This document shows, piece by piece, positions 27,281 through 36,152 of a DNA stretch of 39,987 nt. Location: NCBI RefSeq assembly GCF_004571065.1, contig NZ_SPQN01000033.1, positions 1-39,987 on the forward strand, read 5' to 3'. Positions within the stretch are counted from its first letter, which is position 1, and the number at the start of each line of letters is the position of its first letter. The notes under the pieces are model-generated. The model was given only the letters and a program-made list of their open reading frames with translations, did no database searches and was not told the DNA's origin. The position numbers were made by a program, and so were the translations under genes. This DNA comes from Geodermatophilus sp. DF01-2 (GTDB lineage: Bacteria; Actinomycetota; Actinomycetes; Mycobacteriales; Geodermatophilaceae).

Positions 27281-27340
27281 CGAGTGCTGCGAACTCGTGG
27301 CCATCACGGCCTGATCGCCACGACTTCGCAGCGTTCGACG
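27281..27340. repeat. 60-bp palindromic repeat, right copy
   Basis: Matches the copy at 26281 in 56 of 60 bases, in the same register. Changes at positions 5, 53 and 54 keep the outer stem pairing through G-T wobbles, while the change at position 44 introduces one mismatch. It starts 7 bases after the nuclease-like gene and ends 49 bases before the purS -10 box. Confidence 0.95.
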
Positions 27341-27388
27341 TCGCCGAGGAGGGCAGCCGCGCGCGGGGAGTGGGCCGTGCCAGCCCGG

Positions 27389-27394
27389 TACCCT
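27389..27394 (+). promoter_or_regulatory. -10 box (TACCCT) for leaderless purS
   Basis: TACCCT ends 7 bases before GTG 27402, with no Shine-Dalgarno. It gives purSQL its own promoter downstream of the inserted gene. Confidence 0.6.
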
Positions 27395-27401
27395 CGTCCG
27401 C

Positions 27402-27641
27402 GTGCCCCGGGTGGTCGTCGACGTCGTGCTGAAGCCGGAGATCTCCGACCCCCAGGGGCAGGCGGTGCTGGGGGCGCTGGGCCGGCTCGGCCACGACAGC
27501 GTCCGCAGCGTGCGCCAGGGCAAGCACTTCGTCCTCGAGGTCGACGGCACCCCCGACGCGGCCGAGCTGAAGCAGATCGCCGAGACGCTGCTGGCCAACC
27601 CGGTCATCGAGGACGTCGAGCTCCACCTCCCGACCGACTGA
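27402..27641 (+). CDS. purS: FGAM synthetase subunit PurS
   Basis: Small bridging subunit of the three-part formylglycinamidine synthetase (PurS, PurQ, PurL) of Gram-positive type. 79 residues, the family's usual length. Recognised from [34 protein letters not shown] and a C-terminal [14 protein letters not shown]. It dimerises and helps pass ammonia from PurQ to PurL. It is the first gene of purS-purQ-purL, 14 bases before purQ. Confidence 0.97.
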   Translation: MPRVVVDVVLKPEISDPQGQAVLGALGRLGHDSVRSVRQGKHFVLEVDGTPDAAELKQIAETLLANPVIEDVELHLPTD

Positions 27642-27655
27642 GGAGAACCCCCTCC

Positions 27656-28327
27656 GTGCGCATCGGTGTCATCACCTTTCCGGGCTCCCTCGACGACGTC
27701 GATGCCGCACGCGCGGTCCGGCTGGCCGGGGCCGAGCCGGTCGCGCTCTGGCACGCGTCGCACGATCTCGAGGACGTCGATGCCGTCGTCCTGCCCGGTG
27801 GCTTCTCCTACGGCGACTACCTGCGGGCCGGCGCCATCGCCGCCCGCGCGCCCCTGGTGCAGGACGTCGTCGACCGGGCACGCCAGGGCATGCCGGTGCT
27901 GGGCATCTGCAACGGCTTCCAGGTGCTGTGCGAGGCGGGCCTGCTGCCCGGTGCGCTCACCCGCAACGGCCACCTGCACTTCCGCAACCGCGACCAGGCG
28001 CTGCGCATCGAGCGCGCCGACACCGCGTGGACGGCGAGCTACGAGGCCAGGCAGCGGATCGTCGTCCCCGTGAAGAACGGCGAGGGCCGCTACGTCGCCG
28101 CGCCGGCGGACCTCGACCGCATCGAGGGCGAGGGCCGGGTCGCCGTCCGCTACGTGGAGGGCAACCCCAACGGCTCGATGCGCGACATCGCCGGGGTGAC
28201 CAGCGAGGACGGCCGCGTCGTCGGGCTCATGCCGCATCCGGAGCACGCCGTCGAGGACCTCACCGGGCCGAGCACCGACGGGCTGGGCTTCTTCACCTCG
28301 ATCCTCGAGGCAGCTGTGAGTGCATGA
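27656..28327 (+). CDS. purQ: FGAM synthetase glutaminase subunit PurQ
   Basis: Class I glutamine amidotransferase that hydrolyses glutamine and supplies ammonia to PurL. 223 residues. Nucleophile C85 in [10 protein letters not shown]; catalytic His and Glu in [11 protein letters not shown]. Other conserved parts: [14 protein letters not shown] at the N-terminus and [14 protein letters not shown] (oxyanion region). GTG 27656 is preceded by AGGAG, which overlaps the purS stop. Its stop overlaps the purL ATG by 4 bases, so glutaminase and synthetase are co-translated. Confidence 0.98.
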   Translation: MRIGVITFPGSLDDVDAARAVRLAGAEPVALWHASHDLEDVDAVVLPGGFSYGDYLRAGAIAARAPLVQDVVDRARQGMPVLGICNGFQVLCEAGLLPGALTRNGHLHFRNRDQALRIERADTAWTASYEARQRIVVPVKNGEGRYVAAPADLDRIEGEGRVAVRYVEGNPNGSMRDIAGVTSEDGRVVGLMPHPEHAVEDLTGPSTDGLGFFTSILEAAVSA

Positions 28328-30609
28328 TCGACACCGTCGAGCACGCCGCGAAGACCCCTGACGAGGCGCAGCCCTACAGCGAGCTGGGCCTCGAGTCGGA
28401 CGAGTACCACCGCATCCGCGACATCCTCGGCCGCCGGCCGACCACCGCCGAGCTGGCGATGTACTCGGTCATGTGGAGCGAGCACTGCTCCTACAAGTCG
28501 TCGAAGGTGCACCTCCGCCGGTTCGGCGACCTGCCGCGCAGCGAGGCGCTGCTGGTCGGCATCGGCGAGAACGCCGGCGTGGTCGACGTCGGCGACGGCT
28601 ACGCGGTCACCTTCAAGGTCGAGTCGCACAACCATCCCAGCTACGTCGAGCCCTACCAGGGCGCGGCCACCGGGGTCGGCGGCATCGTCCGCGACATCCT
28701 CACCATGGGCGCCCGCCCGGTCGCGGTCATGGACTCCCTCCGCTTCGGCCGCGCCGATGCCCCCGACACCGCCCGCGTACTGCCCGGCGTCGTCGCCGGC
28801 GTCGGCGGCTACGGCAACTGCCTGGGCCTGCCCAACATCGGCGGCGAGCTGCTCTTCGACGAGTGCTACGCCGGCAACCCGCTGGTCAACGCGCTGTGCG
28901 TCGGCGTGATGCGGCACGAGGACGTCCACCTGGCCAAGGCCGAGGGCGTCGGCAACAAGGTGGTCCTCTTCGGCGCCCGCACCGGCGGCGACGGGATCGG
29001 CGGGGTGTCGGTCCTCGCCTCCGAGACCTTCGACGACGCCGGAGGCCCGGCCAAGCGGCCCAGTGTGCAGGTGGGCGACCCGTTCACCGAGAAGCTGCTC
29101 ATCGAGGCCTGCCTCGAGCTCTTCGGCCAGGACCTGGTCACCGGCATCCAGGACCTCGGCGGCGCCGGGCTGTCCTGTGCCACCTCCGAGCTGGCCAGCG
29201 CGGGCGCCGGCGGCATGCACGTCGACCTCGATCGCGTCCCGCTGCGCGACTCCACGCTCACCCCGGCCGAGATCCTGATGAGCGAGTCGCAGGAGCGCAT
29301 GTGCGCGATCGTCGAGCCGGACAAGGTCGAGCGCTTCCTCGCCGTCTGCGCGAAGTGGGACGTGCTGGCCACCGTCATCGGGGAGGTCACCGACGGCGAC
29401 CGGCTCACCGTCGACTGGCACGGCGAGCGCATCGTCGACGTCCCCCCGCGCACGGTCGCCCACGAGGGCCCGGTCTACGACCGGCCGATGCAGCGCCCGG
29501 CCGACCTCGACGACCTCCAGGCCGACGACCCGGTGCGGCTGCCCCGGCCCAGGACGCCGGAGGAGCTGGCCGCGCACTGGCTGGCCGTCGTCGCCAGCCC
29601 GGACGGCGCGGACAAGACCTGGGTCACCGAGCAGTACGACCGCTACGTCCGGGGCAACACCGTGCTCGCGCAGCCGGACGACGCCGGCGTCGTCCGCATC
29701 GACGAGGCGACCTCCCGCGGCATCGCGCTCGCCCTCGACGGCAACGCCCGCTACGCCCGGCTCGACCCGTACGCCGGGGCGCAGCTCAACCTCGCCGAGG
29801 CTTACCGCAACGTCGCCGTCTCGGGTGCGCGGCCGCTCGCGGTCACCAACTGCCTGAACTTCGGCTCCCCCGAGGAGCCCGAGGTCATGTGGCAGTTCGC
29901 CGAGGCCGTGCGCGGGCTGGCCGACGCCTGCCGCGATCTGGGCCTGCCGGTCACCGGCGGCAACGTGAGCCTCTACAACCAGACCGGCGACGTCGCCATC
30001 AACCCGACGCCGGTCATCGGCGTTCTCGGGGTGCACGACGACGTCCGGAGGCGGGTGCCCACCGGCTGGCGGACGGCCGGGGAGACCGTGCTGCTGCTCG
30101 GCGTCACCCGCTCCGAGTTCGGCGGTTGCGCGTGGGCGTCGGTGGTGCACGGCCACCTCGGCGGTCGGCCGCCGGCGGTCGACCTCGAGGCGGAGCGGAA
30201 GCTGGGCGAGCTGCTCGCCGCGCTCGGTCGCGAGGGACTGGTCACCTCCGCGCACGACCTGGCCGACGGCGGCCTGGCCCAGACGCTGGCCGAGTCGGCG
30301 CTGCGCCACGGCCTCGGTGCCCGGCTGGACCTGCCGGGCGACGCGTTCACCGCACTGTTCAGCGAGTCGGCCGCGCGCGCCGTGATCACGACGACCGACC
30401 CCGGCGGGGTCAAGACGACGGCACGGTGGGCCGGGGTGGCGGTCACCGAGTTGGGCGTCACCGGTGGTGACGTGCTCGCGGTCGACGGCGTCGCCGACCT
30501 CCCGCTGGCCGAGGTGCGGGCCGCCTGGACCGCCACCCTGCCGGCGCTGTTCGGCACCCCGGAGGCGACCGTGGGCGCCGTCCCCGCGGGGACCGTCCCG
30601 ACCAGCTGA
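28324..30609 (+). CDS. purL: FGAM synthetase large subunit PurL (small type)
   Basis: Converts FGAR to FGAM with ATP and ammonia from PurQ. 761 residues, the length of the small-type enzyme that needs separate PurS and PurQ, both present upstream. Motifs: [12 protein letters not shown] near residue 55 (ATP site), [21 protein letters not shown] (signature), [11 protein letters not shown] and [11 protein letters not shown]. The second half-repeat has [31 protein letters not shown] and [22 protein letters not shown] 28324 is fixed by the overlap with the purQ stop. It is followed with a one-base overlap by an SCP-like gene. Confidence 0.98.
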   Translation: MIDTVEHAAKTPDEAQPYSELGLESDEYHRIRDILGRRPTTAELAMYSVMWSEHCSYKSSKVHLRRFGDLPRSEALLVGIGENAGVVDVGDGYAVTFKVESHNHPSYVEPYQGAATGVGGIVRDILTMGARPVAVMDSLRFGRADAPDTARVLPGVVAGVGGYGNCLGLPNIGGELLFDECYAGNPLVNALCVGVMRHEDVHLAKAEGVGNKVVLFGARTGGDGIGGVSVLASETFDDAGGPAKRPSVQVGDPFTEKLLIEACLELFGQDLVTGIQDLGGAGLSCATSELASAGAGGMHVDLDRVPLRDSTLTPAEILMSESQERMCAIVEPDKVERFLAVCAKWDVLATVIGEVTDGDRLTVDWHGERIVDVPPRTVAHEGPVYDRPMQRPADLDDLQADDPVRLPRPRTPEELAAHWLAVVASPDGADKTWVTEQYDRYVRGNTVLAQPDDAGVVRIDEATSRGIALALDGNARYARLDPYAGAQLNLAEAYRNVAVSGARPLAVTNCLNFGSPEEPEVMWQFAEAVRGLADACRDLGLPVTGGNVSLYNQTGDVAINPTPVIGVLGVHDDVRRRVPTGWRTAGETVLLLGVTRSEFGGCAWASVVHGHLGGRPPAVDLEAERKLGELLAALGREGLVTSAHDLADGGLAQTLAESALRHGLGARLDLPGDAFTALFSESAARAVITTTDPGGVKTTARWAGVAVTELGVTGGDVLAVDGVADLPLAEVRAAWTATLPALFGTPEATVGAVPAGTVPTS

Positions 30610-30998
30610 TGCCGGCCGCTCCCATCCCCGCCGAGGACCTGCGGGCCGCGGTCGAGCCGGTACGGGCCTGGCTGGCCGGGGAGGCCCAGCAGCCGCCGCG
30701 TGCCGCGCTGGGTACGGCGGTGAAGACGACGGCGCGCTGGCTGGCCCAGCAGGTGCCCGGCCGGTCGGTCGAGCTGCGCGTGCCCCCGCACGTCGCCGTC
30801 CAGCTGGTGCCGGGGCCGCGGCACACCCGTGGGACGCCGCCGAACGTCGTCGAGACCGACGCCGCCACCTGGCTGCGGCTGGCGACCGGGCAGCTGCGGT
30901 GGGACGACGCCGTCGCGGAGGGGCGGGTCAGCGCCAGCGGCAACCGCGCCGACCTCTCCGCCCACCTGCCGCTCTCGCCGCTGCGCCGCGGCACCTGA
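30609..30998 (+). CDS. Sterol-carrier-family (SCP2-like) small protein
   Basis: 129 residues, cytosolic. It belongs to the small actinobacterial sterol-carrier-like group often found after purL, recognised from the two-part layout. An N-terminal helix ([40 protein letters not shown]) is followed by the core [20 protein letters not shown] and [19 protein letters not shown]. It ends [18 protein letters not shown], the typical SCP fold terminus. It would bind a hydrophobic ligand, but its target and the reason for linkage to purine synthesis are unknown. ATG 30609 shares one base with the purL stop. A strong terminator hairpin follows at 31027. Confidence 0.82.
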   Translation: MPAAPIPAEDLRAAVEPVRAWLAGEAQQPPRAALGTAVKTTARWLAQQVPGRSVELRVPPHVAVQLVPGPRHTRGTPPNVVETDAATWLRLATGQLRWDDAVAEGRVSASGNRADLSAHLPLSPLRRGT

Positions 30999-31026
30999 CG
31001 GGTCCGGTAGGACCACGAACGACGCA

Positions 31027-31061
31027 GCGCGCCCCCGTCCGGACGTCGGACGGGGGCGCGC
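31027..31061. terminator. 15-bp perfect hairpin, bidirectional terminator
   Basis: GCGCGCCCCCGTCCG (31027-31041), 5-base loop, CGGACGGGGGCGCGC (31047-31061). It lies between the convergent SCP-like gene and the MFS small-subunit gene and probably serves both. Confidence 0.85.
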
Positions 31062-31082
31062 TCTCGTCGGTGCAGGCTTCGC

Positions 31083-31229
31083 TCAGCCCTCGGTGAACAG
31101 CGGGATCGCGGCGATCACGGTGTTGTAGAGGCCGTACAGCAACGGGATGCCGACCAGCAGCCAGGCGAAGACGATCAACGCCATGGGCGTGTGCACGGGC
31201 GGGCGGCCTTCGGTCTCCAGGGTGCTCAT
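31083..31229 (-). CDS. MFS transporter small subunit (48 aa)
   Basis: Tiny membrane protein: MSTLETEGRPPVHTP, then one hydrophobic helix (MALIVFAWLLVGIPLLYGLY), then NTVIAAIPLFTEG. The same kind of peptide is found next to OFA-type major facilitator transporters, and its start overlaps the transporter stop by 4 bases on the minus strand (ATGA), so the two are co-translated in this order. It is short enough to be missed by most gene callers. The role as a transporter subunit is inferred from this conserved linkage. Confidence 0.85.
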   Translation of the reverse strand: MSTLETEGRPPVHTPMALIVFAWLLVGIPLLYGLYNTVIAAIPLFTEG

Positions 31230-32644
31230 CGGGTCAGGCTCCGATCTCCGGTCGTGGACGCCGCGGTCGGGCGGTCGGTCTCCTTGGGCTCGAACCACTT
31301 GCTGGCCACCGGCTTGATCATCAGGTTCGCGACGAACCCGATGACCAGCAGGCCGACCATGATGAACAGCGCCGGCCGGTAGTTCGCCGCGACCAGTTCG
31401 CCGGGGGTGCCCTGGGTGTCCAGGACGCCGTTGATGATCAGCGGGCCGGCGATGCCGGCGGCCGCCCAGGCGGTCAGCAGCCGGCCGTGGATGGCGCCGA
31501 CCTGGTAGGTGCCGAACAGGTCGCGCAGGTAGGCCGGCACCGTGGCGAAGCCACCTCCGTAGAAGCTGATGATCACCGCGGCGAGCAGCACGAACAGCCA
31601 GGTGGCACTGCTGCCGACGGTGGCCAGCAGGACGTAGAGGACCGCGCCGACGCCCAGGTAGACCATGTAGATCGGCTTGCGGCCGATGTAGTCCGACGTC
31701 GAGGACCACACGAACCGGCCGCCCATGTTGAACAGCGAGAGCAGCCCGACGAACCCGGCCGCGGCGGCCGCGGCGACCGCGGAGACCTCGCCGTCCCGGA
31801 AGAAGTCCTGGATCATCGGCGCGGCCTGCTCGAGGATGCCGATGCCCGCGGTCACGTTGCAGAACAGCACCGTCCACAACAGCCAGAACTGCGGCGTCCT
31901 GATCGCGTTGTTGGCCGAGACGTTCTCGGTGGTGACCAGCGCCTTCTGCTTGACCGTGGCGGGGTCGAAGCCGTGCGGCCGCCAGTCCGGCGCCGGCACC
32001 CGGATGATGAAGGCGCCGAACATCATGAAGACCAGGTAGACCAGGCCCAGGGTCAGGAACAGCATCGCGACCGCGTTGCCGTCGGGCACCGTGCCGACGG
32101 TGCCGTCGTAGTCCGGGTCGTACCAGTTCAGCAGCTGCCGGGACAGCGGCGAGGCGATGAGCGCTCCGCCACCGAAGCCCATGATCGCCATGCCGGTGGC
32201 CAGGCCCGGCCGGTCGGGGAACCACTTGATCAGCGTGGAGACCGGCGAGATGTAGCCGATGCCCAGTCCGATGCCGCCGAGGACGCCGTAGCCCAGGTAC
32301 AGCAGCCACAGCTGCCCGGTGGCGATGCCCAGGGAGCCGACGAGGAAGCCGGACACCCAGAACACGGCCGAGGTGAACATCGCCGCCCGGGGGCCGTTCT
32401 TGTCGACCCAGGTGCCGAAGAGGGCGGCGGAGACGCCGAGCATGACGATCGCGAGCGAGAAGATGATCCCGATCGCGGTGAGGCTCGCGTCGAAGTGCTC
32501 GACCAGCGCCGTCTTGTACACGCTGGTGGCGTACGCCTGCCCGATGGAGAGATGGACGGCGAGCGCGGCCGGCGGGATCAACCAGCGGTTGAAGCCGGGG
32601 CGGGCCACGATGCGTTCCCGGGCCAGGAAACTCGGTACTGCCAC
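31226..32644 (-). CDS. OFA-family MFS transporter (oxalate/formate antiporter type)
   Basis: 472-residue, 12-helix major facilitator of the oxalate:formate antiporter (OFA) family. Recognised from RWLIPPAALAVHLSIGQAYA in TM1, GTWVDKNGPRAAMF in loop 2-3 (the MFS GxxxDxxGxR motif), and GGIGLGIGYISPVSTLIKWF with FPDRPGLATGMAIMGFGGGA. The second half repeats the pattern (NMGGRFVWSSTSDYIGRKPI). The real substrate may be oxalate, formate or another small carboxylate. Start GTG 32644 follows GGAGG on the minus strand. It is divergent from the mycothiol-dependent formaldehyde dehydrogenase with 200 bases between, and its small subunit follows. Confidence 0.9.
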   Translation of the reverse strand: MAVPSFLARERIVARPGFNRWLIPPAALAVHLSIGQAYATSVYKTALVEHFDASLTAIGIIFSLAIVMLGVSAALFGTWVDKNGPRAAMFTSAVFWVSGFLVGSLGIATGQLWLLYLGYGVLGGIGLGIGYISPVSTLIKWFPDRPGLATGMAIMGFGGGALIASPLSRQLLNWYDPDYDGTVGTVPDGNAVAMLFLTLGLVYLVFMMFGAFIIRVPAPDWRPHGFDPATVKQKALVTTENVSANNAIRTPQFWLLWTVLFCNVTAGIGILEQAAPMIQDFFRDGEVSAVAAAAAAGFVGLLSLFNMGGRFVWSSTSDYIGRKPIYMVYLGVGAVLYVLLATVGSSATWLFVLLAAVIISFYGGGFATVPAYLRDLFGTYQVGAIHGRLLTAWAAAGIAGPLIINGVLDTQGTPGELVAANYRPALFIMVGLLVIGFVANLMIKPVASKWFEPKETDRPTAASTTGDRSLTR

Positions 32645-32832
32645 GGATGGACCTCCGGTGACGATGATCGGGGGCTCCCCCGGCGGACAGGTCTGTGCTC
32701 CAGGTCACGGACCCGCGGGAACGCTACGTCGTCCTCGTTCGTACCGCGAAAGGAGGGGTGCGGACGGCGACGCGTCGGGACCGGGTCGTTGCGGGGTCAA
32801 CCACCGCGGCGAGCGCCGTCCGGAGCTCGGCA

Positions 32833-32838
32833 TAGGCT
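32833..32838 (+). promoter_or_regulatory. -10 box (TAGGCT) for leaderless mscR
   Basis: TAGGCT ends 6 bases before ATG 32845. No Shine-Dalgarno is visible. Confidence 0.6.
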
Positions 32839-32844
32839 CCGCGC

Positions 32845-33930
32845 ATGGTCTACGAGGTGAAGGGCGTCGTCGCCCGTAGCAAGGGAGCCCCGGTCACGGT
32901 CGAGACGGTGACCGTGCCCGACCCCGGTCCGGGTGAGGCGGTCGTCGACGTCCAGGCCTGCGGCGTGTGCCACACCGACCTGCACTACCGCGACGGCGGC
33001 ATCAACGACGACTACCCCTTCCTCCTCGGCCACGAGGCCGCGGGAGTGGTCTCCGCGGTCGGTGAAGGCGTGACCAACGTCGCGGTCGGGGACTTCGTCG
33101 TCCTCAACTGGCGGGCCGTGTGCGGGCAGTGCCGCGCCTGTCTCAAGGGCGAGCTGCAGTACTGCTTCGCCACGCACAACGCCGCGCGGAAGATGACGCT
33201 GGCCGACGGCACCGAGCTGTCCCCGGCGCTGGGCATCGGCGCGTTTGTGGAGAAGACGCTGGTGCACTCGGGCCAGTGCACCAAGGTCGACCCGGCCGCC
33301 CCGGCCACCGCTGCGGGCCTGCTCGGCTGCGGCGTGATGGCCGGTGTCGGCGCCGCCATCAACACCGGCGGGGTGCGCCGCGGTGAGTCCGTGGCGGTGT
33401 TCGGCTGCGGCGGCGTCGGGGACGCCGCGATCGCCGGGGCCAAGCTGGCCGGGGCGACGACGATCGTCGCCGTCGACATCGACGACCGGAAGCTGGCGTG
33501 GGCCGAGCGGTTCGGCGCCACCCACACGGTCAACTCGAGGCAGACCGACGCGGTCGAGGCGATCAAGGGATGCACGGACGGCTTCGGGGTGGACGTCGCC
33601 ATCGACGCCGTCGGCCACCCGGCGGTGTTCGAGCAGGCCTTCTACGCCCGCGACCTGGCCGGCCGGGTCGTGCTGGTCGGCGTTCCGACGCCGGACATGC
33701 GGATCACCCTGCCGCTGATCGAGGTCTTCGGCCGTGGCGGGGCGATCAGGTCCTCCTGGTACGGCGACTGCCTGCCCTCACGCGACTTCCCGATGCTGGT
33801 CGACCTCTACCGGCAGGGCCGCTTCCCGCTGGAGGACTTCGTCAGCGAGACGATCGGCATCGACGACGTCGAGTCCGCGTTCGAGAAGATGCACTCCGGC
33901 GACGTGCTGCGCAGCGTGGTCGTCCTCTGA
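32845..33930 (+). CDS. mscR: S-(hydroxymethyl)mycothiol dehydrogenase
   Basis: Zinc-dependent medium-chain alcohol dehydrogenase that oxidises the formaldehyde-mycothiol adduct with NAD; homologues also reduce S-nitrosomycothiol. 361 residues. Catalytic zinc ligands: Cys in [16 protein letters not shown] and His in [10 protein letters not shown]. The structural zinc lobe has [15 protein letters not shown]. The Rossmann motif is [19 protein letters not shown]. The pattern [13 protein letters not shown] and the following metallo-hydrolase support the mycothiol assignment over a generic alcohol dehydrogenase. ATG 32845 is the only good start. Its stop overlaps the downstream gene by one base (TGATG). 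Confidence 0.92.
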   Translation: MVYEVKGVVARSKGAPVTVETVTVPDPGPGEAVVDVQACGVCHTDLHYRDGGINDDYPFLLGHEAAGVVSAVGEGVTNVAVGDFVVLNWRAVCGQCRACLKGELQYCFATHNAARKMTLADGTELSPALGIGAFVEKTLVHSGQCTKVDPAAPATAAGLLGCGVMAGVGAAINTGGVRRGESVAVFGCGGVGDAAIAGAKLAGATTIVAVDIDDRKLAWAERFGATHTVNSRQTDAVEAIKGCTDGFGVDVAIDAVGHPAVFEQAFYARDLAGRVVLVGVPTPDMRITLPLIEVFGRGGAIRSSWYGDCLPSRDFPMLVDLYRQGRFPLEDFVSETIGIDDVESAFEKMHSGDVLRSVVVL

Positions 33931-34535
33931 TGGCCCGCATCGACAAGGCGGTCGTCTCCGGCGTCTTCAGCCTCGACGGGGCCGACTTCGACGTCGACAA
34001 CAACGTCTGGCTGGTGGGCGACGACGACGAGGTGCTCGTCATCGACGCCCCGCACGACGCCGCTCCGATCATCGATGCCGTCGGCGGTCGCCGGGTCGGC
34101 GCCATCGTGCTGACCCACGGGCACAACGACCACATCACCGCCGCCGTCGACCTGCGGTCAGCCACCGGCGCGCCGATCTGGCTCCACCCGGCCGACCGGA
34201 TGCTGTGGGACACGGTCCACGGGGAGGCCGCGCCCGACCGGGAGCTCACCGAGGGCACCCGGTTCGAGATCGCCGGGACGACGCTGATCGCGCTGCACAC
34301 CCCGGGACACTCGCCGGGCAGCACCTGCCTGCACGCTCCCGACCTGGCCACGGTGTTCACCGGCGACACGCTGTTCTGCGGCGGCCCCGGCGCGACCGGG
34401 CGCTCCTACAGCGACGAGCCGACCATCCTGAGGTCGATCCGCAGCAGGCTGCTCACCCTGCACGGCGACACGGTCGTCAGGACGGGCCACGGCGAGGACA
34501 CCACCATCGCCGCCGAACTCGGCAACGTGCGCTGA
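33930..34535 (+). CDS. Metallo-beta-lactamase-fold hydrolase, likely S-formylmycothiol hydrolase
   Basis: 201-residue hydrolase. The metal-binding motif is LTHGHNDHITAA (HxHxDH), with later ligands in LHTPGHSPGSTC and FTGDTLFCGGPGATGR. The end RTGHGEDTTI gives the last His. The same pairing, a mycothiol-dependent formaldehyde dehydrogenase followed by an MBL-fold protein, occurs in other actinobacteria. The likely role is cleaving S-formylmycothiol to formate plus mycothiol. That is inference from position, since the fold also covers glyoxalase II and others. ATG 33930 overlaps the upstream stop. Confidence 0.85.
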   Translation: MARIDKAVVSGVFSLDGADFDVDNNVWLVGDDDEVLVIDAPHDAAPIIDAVGGRRVGAIVLTHGHNDHITAAVDLRSATGAPIWLHPADRMLWDTVHGEAAPDRELTEGTRFEIAGTTLIALHTPGHSPGSTCLHAPDLATVFTGDTLFCGGPGATGRSYSDEPTILRSIRSRLLTLHGDTVVRTGHGEDTTIAAELGNVR

Positions 34536-34601
34536 GCGGTGCCGGGCCGCGCAGGACGGTGTGATCCCCCTCGCCCGGCCCGGCAGCCGGCGCAGGCCCG
34601 G

Positions 34602-34607
34602 TAGTCT
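34602..34607 (+). promoter_or_regulatory. -10 box (TAGTCT) for leaderless purF
   Basis: TAGTCT ends 6 bases before GTG 34614. No Shine-Dalgarno is present. Confidence 0.6.
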
Positions 34608-34613
34608 CGACCG

Positions 34614-36152
34614 GTGCCTCGCGGTGACGGACGGCTGACGCACGACCTCGACCCCTCTTCCCCCGGACCGCAGGACGCCTGCGGTGTCTTCGGGGTCTGG
34701 GCGCCGGGGGAGGAGGTCGCCAAGCTGACCTACTTCGGTCTCTACGCCCTGCAGCACCGCGGTCAGGAGGCGGCGGGCATCGCCGTCTCCGACGGCGCCT
34801 CGGTGGTGGTCTACAAGGACCTCGGGCTGGTCAGCCAGGTCTTCGACGAGGCCACGCTGGGCAGCCTGCGTGGCCATCTCGCCGTCGGGCACACCCGCTA
34901 CTCCACCACCGGTGCCTCCACGTGGGAGAACGCCCAGCCGACCTTCCGGACGACGGACGCCGGCACCGGGCTGGCGCTGTGCCACAACGGCAACCTGGTG
35001 AACACCGCCGAGCTGGCCACGAGGGCCGCGGACGCCGGTGTGCCGGGGGCCTTCGCCTCCACCACCGACTCCGACCTGGTGACCGCGCTCATCGCCGCCC
35101 GGCCGGACCTCTCGGTCGAGGCCGCCGCCATGGAGGTGCTGCCGCAGCTGCGCGGCGCCTTCAGCTTCACCTTCATGGACGAGACCACCCTCTACGCCGC
35201 CCGCGATCCGCAGGGCGTGCGCCCGCTGGTGCTCGGCCGGCTGGAGCGCGGCTGGGTGGTGGCCAGCGAGACCGCGGCGCTCGACATCGTCGGCGCCTCC
35301 GTCGTCCGCGAGGTGGAGCCCGGCGAGCTGATCGCCGTCGACGAGGACGGCCTGCGCAGCCAGCACTTCGCGCACAGCGAGCCCAAGGGCTGCGTGTTCG
35401 AGTACGTCTACCTGGCCCGCCCCGACACCACCATCGGCGGCCGCGGCGTGCACGCCGCCCGGGTCGAGATCGGCCGGCGGCTGGCCCGGGAGCACCCCGC
35501 CGACGCCGACCTGGTCATCCCGGTGCCCGAGTCCGGCACCCCGGCGGCGGTCGGGTACGCCGAGGCCTCCGGCATCCCCTACGGCCTGGGCCTGGTCAAG
35601 AACTCCTACGTCGGCCGCACGTTCATCCAGCCGTCGCAGACGATCCGGCAGCTGGGCATCCGGCTCAAGCTCAACCCGCTGCGCGACGTCATCCGCGGCA
35701 AGCGGCTGGTCGTCGTCGACGACTCGATCGTGCGCGGCAACACCCAGCGTGCGCTGATCCGGATGCTGCGCGAGGCCGGGGCGGTCGAGGTGCACGTGCG
35801 CATCTCCTCGCCGCCGGTGAAGTGGCCCTGCTTCTACGGCATCGACTTCGCCAGCCGCGCCGAGCTGATCGCCAACGGCCTCGACGTCGACGGCGTGCGC
35901 GCGTCGATCAACGCCGACTCGCTGGGCTACGTCTCCGAGCAGGGCCTGATCGCCGCCACCGAGCAGCCGGTGAACCGGCTGTGCACCGCCTGCTTCACCG
36001 GGCGGTACCCGATCCCGCTGGCGGAGAGCGAGCTGCTCGGCAAGCACCTGCTCGAGGGGATCGAGCGACGCGCAGTCACCGGCTGGACCGGTCGGCAGGC
36101 CGGCAGCGCCACCGTGCCGGGCGGGGCGGACGACGCGCTGACCCGCCCGTGA
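34614..36152 (+). CDS. purF: Amidophosphoribosyltransferase
   Basis: First committed step of purine synthesis: PRPP plus glutamine to phosphoribosylamine. 512 residues. The N-terminal nucleophile is C23 in DACGVFGVW after a 22-residue propeptide that is normally removed. Glutaminase residues include HRGQEAAGIAV and GHTRYSTTG. The PRPP signature is VVVDDSIVRGNT. Cysteines typical of the Bacillus-type Fe-S enzyme are present (KGCVFEYVY, KWPCFYGID, RLCTACF), so an oxygen-sensitive 4Fe-4S cluster is expected. GTG 34614 is supported by the promoter spacing and propeptide length. The stop overlaps purM by 4 bases (GTGA). Confidence 0.98.
   Translation: MPRGDGRLTHDLDPSSPGPQDACGVFGVWAPGEEVAKLTYFGLYALQHRGQEAAGIAVSDGASVVVYKDLGLVSQVFDEATLGSLRGHLAVGHTRYSTTGASTWENAQPTFRTTDAGTGLALCHNGNLVNTAELATRAADAGVPGAFASTTDSDLVTALIAARPDLSVEAAAMEVLPQLRGAFSFTFMDETTLYAARDPQGVRPLVLGRLERGWVVASETAALDIVGASVVREVEPGELIAVDEDGLRSQHFAHSEPKGCVFEYVYLARPDTTIGGRGVHAARVEIGRRLAREHPADADLVIPVPESGTPAAVGYAEASGIPYGLGLVKNSYVGRTFIQPSQTIRQLGIRLKLNPLRDVIRGKRLVVVDDSIVRGNTQRALIRMLREAGAVEVHVRISSPPVKWPCFYGIDFASRAELIANGLDVDGVRASINADSLGYVSEQGLIAATEQPVNRLCTACFTGRYPIPLAESELLGKHLLEGIERRAVTGWTGRQAGSATVPGGADDALTRP

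Noticed and set aside
26281-27340. Insertion sequence with terminal inverted repeats
   Set aside because: The flanking repeats are self-palindromes rather than IS-type ends, and the enclosed protein is not a transposase and no target-site duplication was found. It is kept as a separate hypothesis instead.
27281-27340. Exactly 1000-bp offset between the two palindromes as meaningful
   Set aside because: The round number is coincidental; nothing in the sequence depends on it.
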